Of a stretch of 64,000 bases of DNA, positions 44,122 to 54,917 are shown in pieces. A model generated the notes under the pieces. That model saw only the letters and a program-made list of their open reading frames with translations, was not told where the DNA came from and searched no databases. The stretch is from the NCBI GenBank assembly GCA_030762935.1, contig CM060883.1, positions 54,386,001 through 54,450,000 of the forward strand, given 5' to 3'. Position numbers and translations under genes: made by a program. This DNA is from Hymenopus coronatus (taxonomy: Eukaryota > Arthropoda > Insecta > Mantodea > Hymenopodidae). Every line of letters starts with the position of its first letter. Position 1 is the first letter of the stretch.

Positions 44122-45293
44122 TAGGGTTGCCAGGTCTCCCGTATTTCCCCGGTTCTCCCGTATTTCAGCCTTATTTTATCGAGTCTCCCAGCTCCTGTAT
44201 TTAGGAACTATTTCTCCCTATTTCATTTACTGACATGAATTTTTGGTTTTAGAAGGATATTTGGAACATGCGATACATCGAAGTGGTAATACTTTTTCCC
44301 AATGTTGGCGGCAGTATTTTAATTATCTGTTGGTAGCAATGATAGCACGCGTGTCGTTCACTTGCATCTTTGAATTAAAGAGAGGAACACGTGTTTTGTT
44401 TGTTTGTGGTTCTATAAAGCAAGTATGAACTGATAGGCCATGTCAAGTGGGGTGGTACTGGTACGTGCCCGGGCGCAGGTTATGGTTTGGAATTTTGTTT
44501 GGATTTGCTCAGGGTTTTTATTAGCATGGAAACTCTCTCAGGTTGTGGTGAGACACAAGTGCTTTATTAATTGAGTCCGGCCTTTTTCCGCCGTAGAACA
44601 CACGCGTATAATTCCTAATTTTCTACTGTGACGTTACACTTTACTCGCCCCCTAATGTCATTGTTTATTAATGTTAAGACCGTGATTTATTACGTACTAT
44701 GATCGGTCTTAAAATGACTTACTTCCGTTACAACTAAGGGTTACACCACGCGCTCAAATATCACATCTTGGTCGTGCGAGGTGACTTAAAATGTCGCCTG
44801 TTCGGCTCCATCCCGAATTCGAAATTTCACATCCTGGTTTTTCGGAGGCCCTTCACCAAGTGCCTCACAATTAAAAGGTAGCCTATTTGGCTCCACTACG
44901 AATTCTAAATTTCACATCTTACTGGCCCGGAGGTACTTCACCAAGTGCCTCAAACTGTCGCCTGACCAGCGAAGAGCATTGTCTTGCTGTTTCCCGTTAG
45001 TCGCCTCGGGCAGGGTCCATTCATATTCACCCCTTTGGTTCAATGCACTGCAGGTAACGGATCTTGTACCCCGAGCTCGTGACTTATACGTGTTAAAAGT
45101 TTTTCTACCCTTTCCATTTTCACTCTACATTTATATTTCATCTTCGTGATATAATTTATATTCTTGGCTGTTTTATATTTCTCTTCTTAATAATTCTTTC
45201 CCCCCGGGACAAGACATGTACTGTCTCACAATGTGTTGGGAAAACCATTCCTGAAAACTCCCTTATTTTCAGTTAGAAAATCTGGCAACCCTA
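44122..45293 (+). mobile_element. Non-autonomous hAT element inserted in the RTE LINE
   Basis: 1,172 bp bounded by TAGGGTTGCCAG and its exact inverse CTGGCAACCCTA. Flanking octamers TTCTACAC (44114-44121) and CTCTGCAC (45294-45301) differ at two positions and fit a worn 8-bp hAT target-site duplication. The RTE protein similarity breaks at the left edge and resumes at the right edge. No transposase is present. Strand is arbitrary. Confidence 0.85.
44782..44955 (+). repeat. Direct duplication inside the hAT element
   Basis: Two diverged units of about 87 bp (44782-44867 and 44868-44955), each with CGAATTC, AAATTTCACATC, CGGAGG and CTTCACCAAGTGCCTCA. They are visibly older than the SINE insertions. 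Confidence 0.78.
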
Positions 45294-45301
45294 CTCTGCA
45301 C

Positions 45302-45560
45302 TGTCAAATGTTTTTGTAAAATCTACGAATGCATGCAGAGTTCTAGCCTCAATTCTTGTGAATTTTATAGGATTTGGTTGATTATTTGTAGGTGGTCTGC
45401 TTTGGAGAAGTCTGCTCTGAAGCCTGCTTGTTCGGGTGGCTGATCCTCGTCTAGTTCTTAGAACAGAATTCTGGTTAGAATTTTCATCCCCTGGTCATCC
45501 TCTGGTTCCTTTTTGTGCAGCAGTATAATGGTACTCTGTATTTCTTCTTTCTCTAGAAAT
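45302..45560 (-). pseudogene. RTE-like reverse transcriptase, first part
   Basis: Minus strand: STIILLHKKEPEDD, a deletion, then ELDEDQPPEQAGFRADFSKA, DHLQIINQ and HAFVDFTKTFDS (motif A, catalytic Asp). QAGFR and FVDF.K.FDS are diagnostic of RTE/CR1-type polymerases. The frame continues at 44113 beyond the hAT. Confidence 0.78.
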
Positions 45561-45747
45561 GTCGTTGAAAAGAGCCACTGTATACCAACTACATGTTAAC
45601 TATTATTCCTTTTGATTTGTTTATCAACAGTAAACATTTCAAAGTCAGTGCGATATATTAAAAGGTTAATTTTCTACTGTGAAAATTATCTATTTGCTAC
45701 ATATCGTTATTAACACATCGCCTATGCGCAATAGTGTTACCTCATAC

Positions 45748-46428
45748 TGTCATTGGGTTCCGATACCGAGATTTCACCGGAAATGCATGTTTTGAGACCG
45801 CTGAATAAAAAACGCATTTTAGAAAACATTCTGTGTTTGTATGGGGGGGGGGCGGCAACATAACTAAAAAATGAAAAGCTTTTAAATACCAAACTTGGTG
45901 TTTTTGATTTTCTCAAAAACTTCTAACGACTTTGGTTAAAATACCATATGTTTAAAATAGTTTCACGTCAAACGAAATCTGTATATTGAATAGCCTGTGA
46001 AGAGCTCTTCATTTTCGATGATTTTTGCATAACTGGTAAACTGTAAGAGTTAAATAACATTTTACTACCAAAATATAAAGTTAAAACACACAATTTATAT
46101 CGCATGCATTTTTTAAGGTTAACCGTTTCCAAGATATTCCTTGTTATTGGTTTCCAGTTTAAACATCTTAAACTTTCCTCAAACGAGAAATCATCTTTCG
46201 TTTCATATCTCTTTTTGTTTTACTCCTTGCCACGCAAAAGAATTGAAATTGTTTTCCATAGTGATTAGATTTTAAAAGATTTTATTATTGCGGGCGCCTA
46301 GATTATTCCCTTATTTTCCTTCTGCTTATAAGGAGGCAAGCAATGAGGACATTTCTGCTATTGTTTATCTCTATTAGCAATAGTTTATTTACAGAAAAGG
46401 TAGAGAAGCTCATCAGATTTTTAGATTT
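45748..46428 (+). mobile_element. 0.87-kb repeat, 5'-truncated
   Basis: Begins at the CGATACCGAGATTTCACCGG block, has TTGTATGGGGGGGGGGCGGC where the GT tract should be, and lacks part of the middle. It ends GGTAGAGAAGCTCATCAGAT. Confidence 0.78.
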
Positions 46429-46444
46429 GTCTAATTGGATCTTA

Positions 46445-46598
46445 CACACACTTACACTCTCTTATTCATAATTTTGGTCCCCGGTGAGGATAGGAAATAT
46501 TCTGGACCATAGTGGTAAGCCCACGCTTACAGTTGGGAGTCAAACCCGAAACCTGCTCAGCAGGCAGGAGCTTTACTGACTGAGCTACGAGGCCAGTC
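46445..46598 (-). mobile_element. SINE family E (tRNA-headed)
   Basis: Minus strand head CTGGCCTCGTAGCTCAGTCA and GGGTTTGACTCCCAAC, body TGGTCCAGAATATTTCCTAT and CCGGGGACC. Resembles 28870-29022. A true tRNA is unlikely because of the appended body and the imperfect B box. Confidence 0.65.
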
Positions 46599-47224
46599 TT
46601 GTGTGTGATCTTATTTCAACAATTCAGCTTCACTATTACAGCGCCAATGGGATGGCCGAGATTAGGCAATTTCAACCAATCGTGATCATCTGACTGCAGC
46701 GATATTGTCAAAAAATCTTATCGCAACTGATGTTCATTTCTTTGAAATCTTTTCACACCTGACGTTCGTATGTTTAATCTTGGTTATTGGTAACAAGGTG
46801 ACAATCCAGATAGCCAACCTTCACTTTTAATGACTGCCAGGTCCACAAGTATGCTTTCAATTAATTCAGTAACAATATTTATTTAAAGTTTTATCCAATT
46901 CATAAGATATTTAGTTCAAAAAAGGAGTTGATATTAATATTTGTATTTCTTATGCGTGAAGTGCAATAACCTCAAATAAAATAACGTTTGTTTCCATTTC
47001 ATTTTTACTTCCTAAAAGCTGAAATAAAATATCGTTCCCTATTTATATTGTTGCTATCAATATTTGGTGTAGACACGGTTGGCTATTCAGGAGGCAGTGA
47101 AGAAAGAAAGAAAAAAAAATAGGTAAATAAACATGTTCGAACACATCATCTACAATTTGAGAACTAATACATCTCGTACAATCATAACGTGACAAAATCT
47201 CTCTTCTTATATACTATAAACGAT
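46599..47224. other. Unassigned A+T-rich region
   Basis: No recognised gene or repeat. Confidence 0.5.
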
Positions 47225-47576
47225 TATTAGCTAGCGTGGCTCAGGTAGGGAGGATGGAAAACCTGTAGGGTAGTTGATGAAGCTGGTAGGCGGATTTGCC
47301 CATTATGCGGGGACCAGGAAGACTGGACGCATATTTTGGCAGATTGCGTGCAGATGGAGGATGTTAGGAAAAACTTATTGCCGGAAGTATATTTAGCTTC
47401 AAACAGACGAAGAACGACATTCTGGGACTTGATTCTAAACATCCAAAACTGGCCAAGCCTGGGCACATACTTAATGGAAGTGCGCGCTCTTAAGAAATAC
47501 AATTTGTGTAAATATTGTATAGACTTATTTGGTGTTTGGCTAATCTATATGTATGAATTCGTGGTGTAGTTGTGAG

Positions 47577-47616
<40 letters not shown>

Positions 47617-48209
47617 ATATCAGAGTGTTCTTTCTTTTATTGTTATGTGGTTCTGTTGTAGCGCGCGAGCCTGTGTATGTGTCTGTGTCTGTATGTGTGC
47701 GTGTGTATTTCCAATGTTATTAAGATATATAAAATATATATGTAGGTAATGGTCGTTTCCTTAGCGCGGTGGTAGCGCAGCTGCTTACCAAGCGGGAGAT
47801 TTGGGTTCGATCCCTAGTACCGGCGTGGGGATTTTTCCCCCGCTGGGAGACCTGGCCCTTACTCAACCTCGTAAGGTCCCTGGGGGGCCAATTGAGGAGC
47901 TACTTGATGGAGAAGTAGCGGCTCCAGGTCGTGAAAACCGCATTAACCGCCCGGGGGGCTCGAGGTGCTGACCACGTCTCACCCTCCAATTCTGCACCCC
48001 ATCCATGACGTCTGTAATGGACAGAGATGGGGGACGCAGCGGCCGGGCGGTAGGCCAAGGTTCCCGTGAGCTGTCGTGCCATGGAGCTATTATTATTTGT
48101 AGGTAATTTTTTAAATCCAAGTATTTTTAGACAGCATACAAACCATAGGACTGTGTGATGCAAATATTGTATTAATGTAAACTTAATAAAATACTACTAC
48201 TACTACTAT
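47225..48209 (+). mobile_element. LINE 3' end: C-terminal zinc motif, 3' UTR and (TAC)n tail, split by SINE B
   Basis: The plus strand reads GRRICPLCGDQEDWTHILADC, a C-x2-C-x7-H-x4-C motif found at the C terminus of several LINE polymerases, and stays open to LIYMYEFVV and a stop at 47567-47569. A 3' UTR with a GT microsatellite (about 47583-47609) follows. The SINE at 47751-48097 interrupts it. The UTR then ends AACTTAATAAAATACTACTA, a LINE-like simple-repeat tail. The polymerase is missing (5' truncation). Clade not assignable from this alone. Confidence 0.75.
47751..48097 (+). mobile_element. SINE family B, full-length, with target-site duplication
   Basis: Head GCGGTGGTAGCGCAGCTGCT and GGGTTCGATCCC, body with CGTGGGGATTTTTCCCCC, CCAATTGAGGAGCTACTTGA, CTCGAGGTGCTGACCACG and CGGCCGGGCGG, and a tail ending TATTATTATT. 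TGTAGGTAAT flanks it at 47741-47750 and 48098-48107. It is the most complete copy of the family and shows that the 28459 copy has internal deletions. Confidence 0.93.
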
Positions 48210-49239
48210 TTCGCTGAATTGTCTTATCAAATACAACTCGTGGTATTACGATAATTTACTGTGTGTAAAACAGTAATAGAAACCATATTTATTTTGGACT
48301 CGATAGTATCATGGGCATATTTTATCTTGTGAAGAAGTTCAAGCCCTACTTTACGGAACGCAATTTTTTTTAAAATTAAAAACGCCGCAAGCCATGACTT
48401 CATCTGATTACACCGGAAGGGTGGAACGTCCATGTAATATAGATCGCAATTAAGATTACATTATACCTCACTCTAATTAGCTGGGTTTCGCGATATGATG
48501 GAGGTAGAAGAGGACTTAGGCAACAATATAGTCAGTCCTCTGAAGCACTATTCTGGAAACACCTAATTAAATCAGCTAGAACCAGCTGGTACATACGCTC
48601 GCTAAAGTAAATGAATTGTTGAGCGAGTATGTTAAGTTCGTGTAGAATTTAAGCCCTCTTGTTCACTTTATCTAGGTGGCTGTGGCAAGCGAAGCGAGAA
48701 TACAATAATGGTGATAATTATAGCAACCACTTAAAAGTAACTTCTGGTTTCACATGCAGCTAATACCGCTACCAGGCGTAACTTAATGAATAGCGAAGTT
48801 CTCTACTGGAGGCTCCAGAACTTACACTCCTGAAAGTTTTAGTGTGGTTTTCATGATTATTAACGTTAACATATTAGCTATAATTAAATTCCTCTGTACG
48901 GAACAATGATGATGGCGTAGTGAAGCTTTTCAAACAGAATCATACAGGGTGTCTCAAATCTCACAATTACCTATATTAACAGACAGTTTTCGCACCCTAA
49001 TCAGTCAGCTATTTCCGATAACTTCCAGTAGATCATAGGAAATTCTTACGATGTTTCGTGATCGGATTTGAATTTCTAGTTCATGAGTTCGCAACTATGC
49101 GCCAAGGTGACGAAAGATCAGGTCGTCGTTCATAGATGGCACTGTACGACGTAATCGCGACTCGCGGACGCAAAATGGCGGAATATTACCCAGGAAACTT
49201 CTTCTTTCAAGGAATGGATGGGGTTTCTGTGCCCGAAAA
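48210..49239. other. Unassigned region
   Basis: No supported gene or repeat family seen. Confidence 0.5.
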
Positions 49240-49325
49240 AATCCATCACTCTTCGCCAGGTTTGAACCTACAATCTCGGGTTTTAGAGGCTGGTATGGTA
49301 ACTACTACACTACGGACCTTAATAA
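49240..49325 (-). mobile_element. SINE family A head fragment
   Basis: Minus strand GTCCGTAGTGTAGTAGTTAC (A box) and GTAGGTTCAAACCTGG (B box) match the head of family A, followed by CGAAGAGTGATGG instead of the usual body. The A-family body is absent. Confidence 0.6.
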
Positions 49326-49499
49326 AAAAGCTGCGTTAAATACTGTTCTGACGTCATTAATTTCATATCCAATCAGAAGGCACTACATATAACGACCTGC
49401 ATAGCGCCGCGCTTAGCCAAACGTACAGCTGTAGATTTCAAGAATAACGTAGCCAATAAGGCAATGTTTATCATTATTTACTATGCTATTTATATGCGT

Positions 49500-50283
49500 T
49501 TTCTGGATTCAGGGAGTCTCTAAACATGCATTTCTGGTGAAATCTCGGTACTGAATTTTTGGGTGGAATAATGCTTTCTCTCTACCCAATGTATATAGTA
49601 CGTGTAGAGAAAGTACAAATCTGATGTGTTCCTCACCTCATTTTCTCTAACTATTCTGCAACAGATTGTTCTTACAAAAGCTGATCGTTCTCTCTATTTT
49701 GTGCTAATCCGGATGAATAGAAAATTGCAGAAATGATCGTAATAATTACTTATAAGTAGAAGGGAAATAAGGGAGTACAATAGGCTAAAACGATAGTAAA
49801 ATGTATTAAAAGCTGTTTTTATTTGATTGAAATTCGTTTCTTTGCATGGTCAAGATTTGACCAATTCCTACATAAGAAAGAATTGAGTGTTTTAAAACTG
49901 AAACCAATAAAAAAGAAATGGTCTGCTCTACGAAACATTTATATTCCTTAAATTGTGTGTTTTCAATTTTTTGGTAGTACGTTTTTGTTTATCTCTTACG
50001 GTTTGCCGTTATGACAAATTCAGTAAAATTCAGCCAGAATAAAGAGTTATTCCCAGAAAATCAAGATATATATTTTATTTGTCATATAAATATCTTTAAT
50101 TTATGGTATCTTAATGAAAATCGTCAGAACCATTTATGAGAATCAAAATGTTCTAATATTTTATCCATGTAAAGCTTAGTTAGGAGTGGGGAGATTTTCT
50201 TGAAAAGCTCCCTGTGACATCCTTGGAAGATATTAGACCTAAATATAAAGTTCGGTATTTTACCCAATTTTCGTTTTTGAGCA
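49500..50283 (-). mobile_element. 0.87-kb repeats: 5' fragment then a 5'-truncated copy
   Basis: 49500-49615 is the last 115 bp of a sense 5' end (GTGTAGAGAAAGT at 49602-49614). Immediately to the right, AAATCTGATGTGTTCCTCAC begins another minus copy, which runs to TTTTCGTTTTTGAGC at 50283 and stops before its 5' third. Head-to-tail with no spacer. Confidence 0.8.
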
Positions 50284-51235
50284 GACTGAGACGACGATTC
50301 CTGACGTCACTGCTCTGTCATAATTATAATGTTAATATCAAAGCTCTATAAACGATATCAAGTATTTTATATTACATGTTTGTATAAGTGATTTACTTTA
50401 TTTTCTTGTATATATTTCTTAAGGCGTTACTTTAGTTATGTTCACCTGTTTCAAGGTAGAGCTGCTAGAAATGACGCAGTTGGGTTTAACAAAGACACCC
50501 TTCATTGTTGCAAACGCCTTGAGAATTTGCAGCTCTCCTTTATTTTATGCATGCATTAGAGTTACAAGTGCTTGCTCGGTAAAAGTCTCTAATATTTGCC
50601 AAGCGCAGTATTTTTCTTTGTATCCGCGTGTCACCTGATCAAAATACAATGAAACCATGTGATATTGGGGACGATAAACGCAAGTTTTGGTGGCAAATAT
50701 TATTCAATCCAATTTAAGAAAGCTTAAGCCAGACATTTTGCCTTATGGGCTGTTTAAAGAGACACAATTTCAGAAATTGCACAGTCTTTCGTGTCTTTCC
50801 GACGAGTACTCCTCGTCGCTTTACGTAAGAATTCCGCGCTGAAATTTTAAAGTGCGCTGTAAGTGTAAAATATTAATAAGTGCTACTATGTAGCCACTGT
50901 TATTTCTCAAGTGTAAGCTATAACAATCAGTATATAAAGCGTTTCTTCAAGTGTAATTCGGTGTTAAAGGAAACGTTCAACGTCGCCGTTTGTCGAGATG
51001 ACTTCACCAGTAGTATCTGATGCTTCTTCGACAAATAATTATCCGAGTGAACAAGGATCTTGTTGATGTGACAACTATCCAGGTCCTGGCATCAAATACG
51101 GTGAACTCCTCTCAATTTCTTTATGTTGTCGGTTTCTCACTCGACTGACATCTCTAAGAGAGCATATAGAAAGCGTCTTTTCTACACCATCATAAATCTA
51201 CGATAATTAAATCATAACCATGTGGGCAGTATAAG
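50284..51235. other. Unassigned single-copy-looking island
   Basis: About 950 bp that matches no repeat I recognise elsewhere in the window. Short frames exist (for example 50438-50638) without known motifs. Could be host intergenic DNA or an unrecognised element. Confidence 0.45.
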
Positions 51236-51237
51236 TA

Positions 51238-51938
51238 TAAATATCTGATGAGTTCTATTTATATGACTTACTCTATATCTCTGCAACAAATTATTGTTAA
51301 AACGCTTATACTTCCTTTTACTTCATGCTAATCGAGAAAAAAATAGCAGAAATAGTTTTATTACTTGCTTCCTTGTAAGCAGAAGCGAAATAAGGGAGTA
51401 GCAAAAGCTGGTTACTATGTGACTAAAGTTCCTTTGTTTGTATCGACAGGAGTTGACAAAGTATGTTTTTAAAGGTGAAACCAAAAACAAGGAATATTTC
51501 AAAAACAACCAACACCACGAAAATTTTTATATAGCGTAAATTGTGTGATTTAACGTGCTCTAGATTTTCTGTGTGGTAAGTTTTTGTCCATCTCTAATGA
51601 TTAAGTAGTTATGCAAACTTCCATAAAATTCATGCAGAATAAAGAGGTATTTAGAGGATATTCCCAGAAAATTCAAGATATACATATTATTTGCCATATA
51701 CATTTCTTTCACATATAGTATTTTAATCAAAATCGTTAGAGGCATTTTTGAGAAAATAAAAATTATTGCAGTTTTTTCCATGTAAAGGGTAGTTTGGGGT
51801 GGGGAGATTTTTCTCTCAATTTTCGTGTTGCATTTCTACCCTAAAACGTGTATTTCCGTGAAATCTCGGTATCGAATTTTTAGTGCAATGCAATACCTTC
51901 TCTACACAACTATGTCCATAGTACGTGTAGAGAGAGTA
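51238..51938 (-). mobile_element. 0.87-kb repeat, internally deleted copy
   Basis: The 3' end reads ATCTGATGAGTTCTATTTAT and the 5' end GTGTAGAGAGAGT. The GT-rich segment and part of the first quarter are deleted, giving about 700 bp. Confidence 0.8.
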
Positions 51939-51959
51939 AAATATACAAATACATAAAGC

Positions 51960-52131
51960 TGCGTACAGACACACGGATACACACACGGACCTTTCCCCTT
52001 TGTTTAATTTTTGGATACAGGAAACCCTAAAACGTGTATTTCGGGTAAAATTTCGTATCGAAATTTTTGGAGGAGTGTAATACGTTCTCTACCTATTATG
52101 TGCATTGCACATACGTGCTAGAGAATGTAAA
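51960..52131 (-). mobile_element. 0.87-kb repeat, 5' fragment
   Basis: Only the first 170 bp of the sense strand: the CA tract (ACACACGGACC), the GTGTATTTCGGGTAAAATTT block and the end GTGCTAGAGAATGT. Confidence 0.72.
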
Positions 52132-52515
52132 ATACATTCTCATATAAAGGTATACTTTATGCTATGGTTTACATAATAATTCTATGAATAATGCATTACC
52201 TTATAATACCTTTTGGCTAATAAAAGCACAAAAGCCCTACGTCCTGCATACACAGAATGATACAAAATGCACAAAGGAAAATCTGCGCTCCATTTAGCCC
52301 ATATATGACATTTACTTATGCAATCAAGTTATTGTGTTTAGGGCTATTAACGCAACACGTATGCATGTATCATTCTCTTTGAGTGCATTAGTTCCCTCAC
52401 TCCCTTCATTGTGGTACCAATTTGTGATAAAGTGAACCCAATGTACCTTCTTTTTTTGGGAAGGTTAAGGGTACCCGTAGGTGAAATATGAGCGAAATCT
52501 TGATAAGTTTCATTT
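52132..52515. other. Unassigned spacer
   Basis: Nothing supported. Confidence 0.5.
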
Positions 52516-53443
52516 TTACTTTCTCAAGCCCGTATGTACAATTTCACAGTGGATAGAGAAGTTATTGTATTCTACCAAATTATACTATATCAAGATTTCA
52601 GCGGAAATACATGTTTCGAGACCCCCTGGACCCAAAAAAAAAACATGCACCTGTGTGTCAGTCTGTCTGTCTGTTTTTGCGTCTGTGAGCAGCATAGCTC
52701 AAAAAAGAAAAATCTGATGTGTACCATTCACACGACTTTCTCTACATCTCTGCAACAAATTATTCATAAAAAGCTTATACTTCTATTTACTTCATGGTAA
52801 TCAGAAAAAAATAGCAGAAATAGTCTTATTACTTGCTTTCTTGTAAGTAGCAGCGACATAAGAGAGTACTATAGGCTAAAGTGATTGTCAAAAGCTGGTT
52901 GCTATGCCACTGAAGTTCCTTTGTTTGTATGGACAGCAGTTGACAAATTTCTGTATGAGAAAAGTATAAGCTTTTCAAAGCAGAAAAGAAAAACAAGGAA
53001 TATTGATGAACTCCACGAAAAAAATGTATTTAACATAAATTGTGTGTTTTAACGTGCTCTACATTTTTCGTGTTGTAAGTTTTTGTCCAACTTTTACGGT
53101 TTAGTAGTTATTGAAAATTCCATAAAATTCATCCAGAATAAAGTACTCTTCAGAGGCTATTCTCAGAAAATTCAATATATACATTTTATTTGTCATGTAA
53201 ATATCTCTAATATACGAAATTTTAATCAAAATCGTTAGATCCATTTTTGAGAAAATCAAAATTTTCGAAAAAGTTCCATGTAAAGAGTAGTTAGGGTTGG
53301 GAGGATTTCTCTCAAAATCTTCGTGTCGCATCCCTGGAAGATACTAAACTTAAATACCAAGTTTGGTATTTTACCGACTTTTCGTTTTTCAGTTATCGTG
53401 TTTACAGACACACGGGCACACACACAGACCTTTTATTGAAAAT
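52516..53443. mobile_element. 0.87-kb repeats: plus 5' fragment fused to a minus copy
   Basis: 52516-52707 is a plus-oriented 5' part (ACTTTCTCAAGCCCGTATG to AGCATAGCTCAAAAAAGAAA). 52708-53443 is a minus copy starting AAATCTGATGTGTACCATTC and ending at the CACACACACAGACC tract, without its last 130 bp. Confidence 0.82.
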
Positions 53444-53450
53444 CCTTTTT

Positions 53451-53996
53451 ACTTTCTCTATACGCACTATGTACATAGTGTATAGAGAATATATTGCACT
53501 CCACCAAAAAATTCGGTACCGAGATTTCACCGGAAATATATGTTTTAGGATCCCCTATATCCAAAAAAAAGTATTTTCAGAAAAAAGTCCGTGTGTGTGT
53601 GTCCGTGTGTCTGTGAACACGATAACTCAGAAACGAAAAGTCGGTAAAATACCAAACTTGGTATTTAGGTTTAGTATCTTTCAGGGATGCGACACGAAGA
53701 TTTTTAGAAAAATATCCCCACCCCAAACTACACTTTACATAGAACTTTTTTCGAAAATTTTGATTCTCTTAAAAATGGCTGTAACGATTTTGATTAAAAT
53801 TTCATATATAAAAGATATTTACCTGACAAATAAAATGTATATTTTGAATTTTCTGGGAATAGCCTCTGAAGACTACTTTATTCTGGATGAATTTTGCATA
53901 ACTACTAAACCGTAAGAGATGGACAAAAACTTTACACACAAAAAATGCAGAGCTCGTTAAAACACACAATTTATGTTACATACATTTTTTCGTGGA
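53451..53996 (+). mobile_element. 0.87-kb repeat, 3'-truncated, head-to-head with its neighbour
   Basis: Well-preserved 5' end: ACTTTCTCTATACGCACTAT and GTACATAGTGTATAGAG. GTGTGTGTGTCCGTGTGTCT lies at about 53592-53613, and AAATACCAAACTTGGTATTT at about 53646-53665. Stops at TTTTTTCGTGGA. A 159-residue frame spans most of it, but no other copy keeps that frame. Confidence 0.85.
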
Positions 53997-54227
53997 TATG
54001 ATCGATATGACCAACCAGACTAACCAGACTAAAGAACGTTACAAAAAAAAAAAAAAAAAAAAAAAAAATCCACAAGCCAAACGAACTGTGAAACCAACCT
54101 TGTGAAAGATACTACATACAAAACTGCAAGAAAAGATAAATGACAATAACAATGCTACAATGCTAGCCCTAGAATAATAGAATAAATTTCATTCTTTGCA
54201 CATTGTGCGCACTCCCACTAATAATAA
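53997..54227. repeat. Spacer with a long A run
   Basis: An A run of about 32 bases ends at about 54067, possibly a retroelement tail whose body is lost. The rest is unassigned. Confidence 0.6.
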
Positions 54228-54912
54228 GTTCAGTGTCTTCCAAGGGTGCAACACGAAGATCTAAAAGACAATTCTCCCTTCACAGCTTACTCTTTGCATG
54301 GAACATTTTTCCAAAACTTTTATTTTCTCAAAAATGACTCCAATTTTTTTTATTAAAATGTCATATGTTTCAGATATTTTCATGAAAAATTAAATGTATA
54401 TCTTGAACTTTCTGGCAAGAGCCTTTGGAGACCGCTTCATTTTTGATGACTTTTATATAACTTTTATGTAAATGGTAAACCGTAAGAGATAGACAAAAAC
54501 TTACTACAAAAAAAAAAAAAAATGTAGATCGCATTATAACACACAATTTACATTTTATATATATATATTTTTTTTTTTCCAGAGTTAACTACTTTCGAGA
54601 TATTCTAAGTTATTTGTTTCGGTTTTAAGATACATTTTTCTCAAATGGAAACATCTTTATCTTCGTCTCTCTTTTGTTTACTCATAGCAAGCAAAATGAA
54701 CGAATTTCAGTTGTTTCACTCAGCGACGGGGTTTTAAAAATCTGACTATGACTTTAGCCTAGTGTATTCGCTTATTTTTCTTCTACTTACAGAAAGGTAG
54801 GTAATAAGACCAATTCTGGCAAAGTTTATCTTGATTATCATGACGTAGATCCATTAGTTAACAAAATGTTTTGATTTTATTAATAACTATATCAGATAAG
54901 CTTGAGATATTC
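54228..54912 (+). mobile_element. 0.87-kb repeat, 5'-truncated
   Basis: Starts at the GTGTCTTCCAAGGGTGCAAC block and runs through AAACCGTAAGAGATAGAC and TTAGCCTAGTGTATTCG to GATTATCATGACGTAGAT. Decays before the diagnostic 3' end and meets an opposite copy. Confidence 0.78.
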
Positions 54913-54917
54913 AGATT

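Noticed and set aside
49136..49339. 67-residue plus-strand frame
   Set aside because: Half of it is the antisense of a SINE A head, and there is no independent evidence for coding.
53436..53915. 159-residue frame
   Set aside because: It lies inside a 0.87-kb repeat and is not kept open in other copies of that family.
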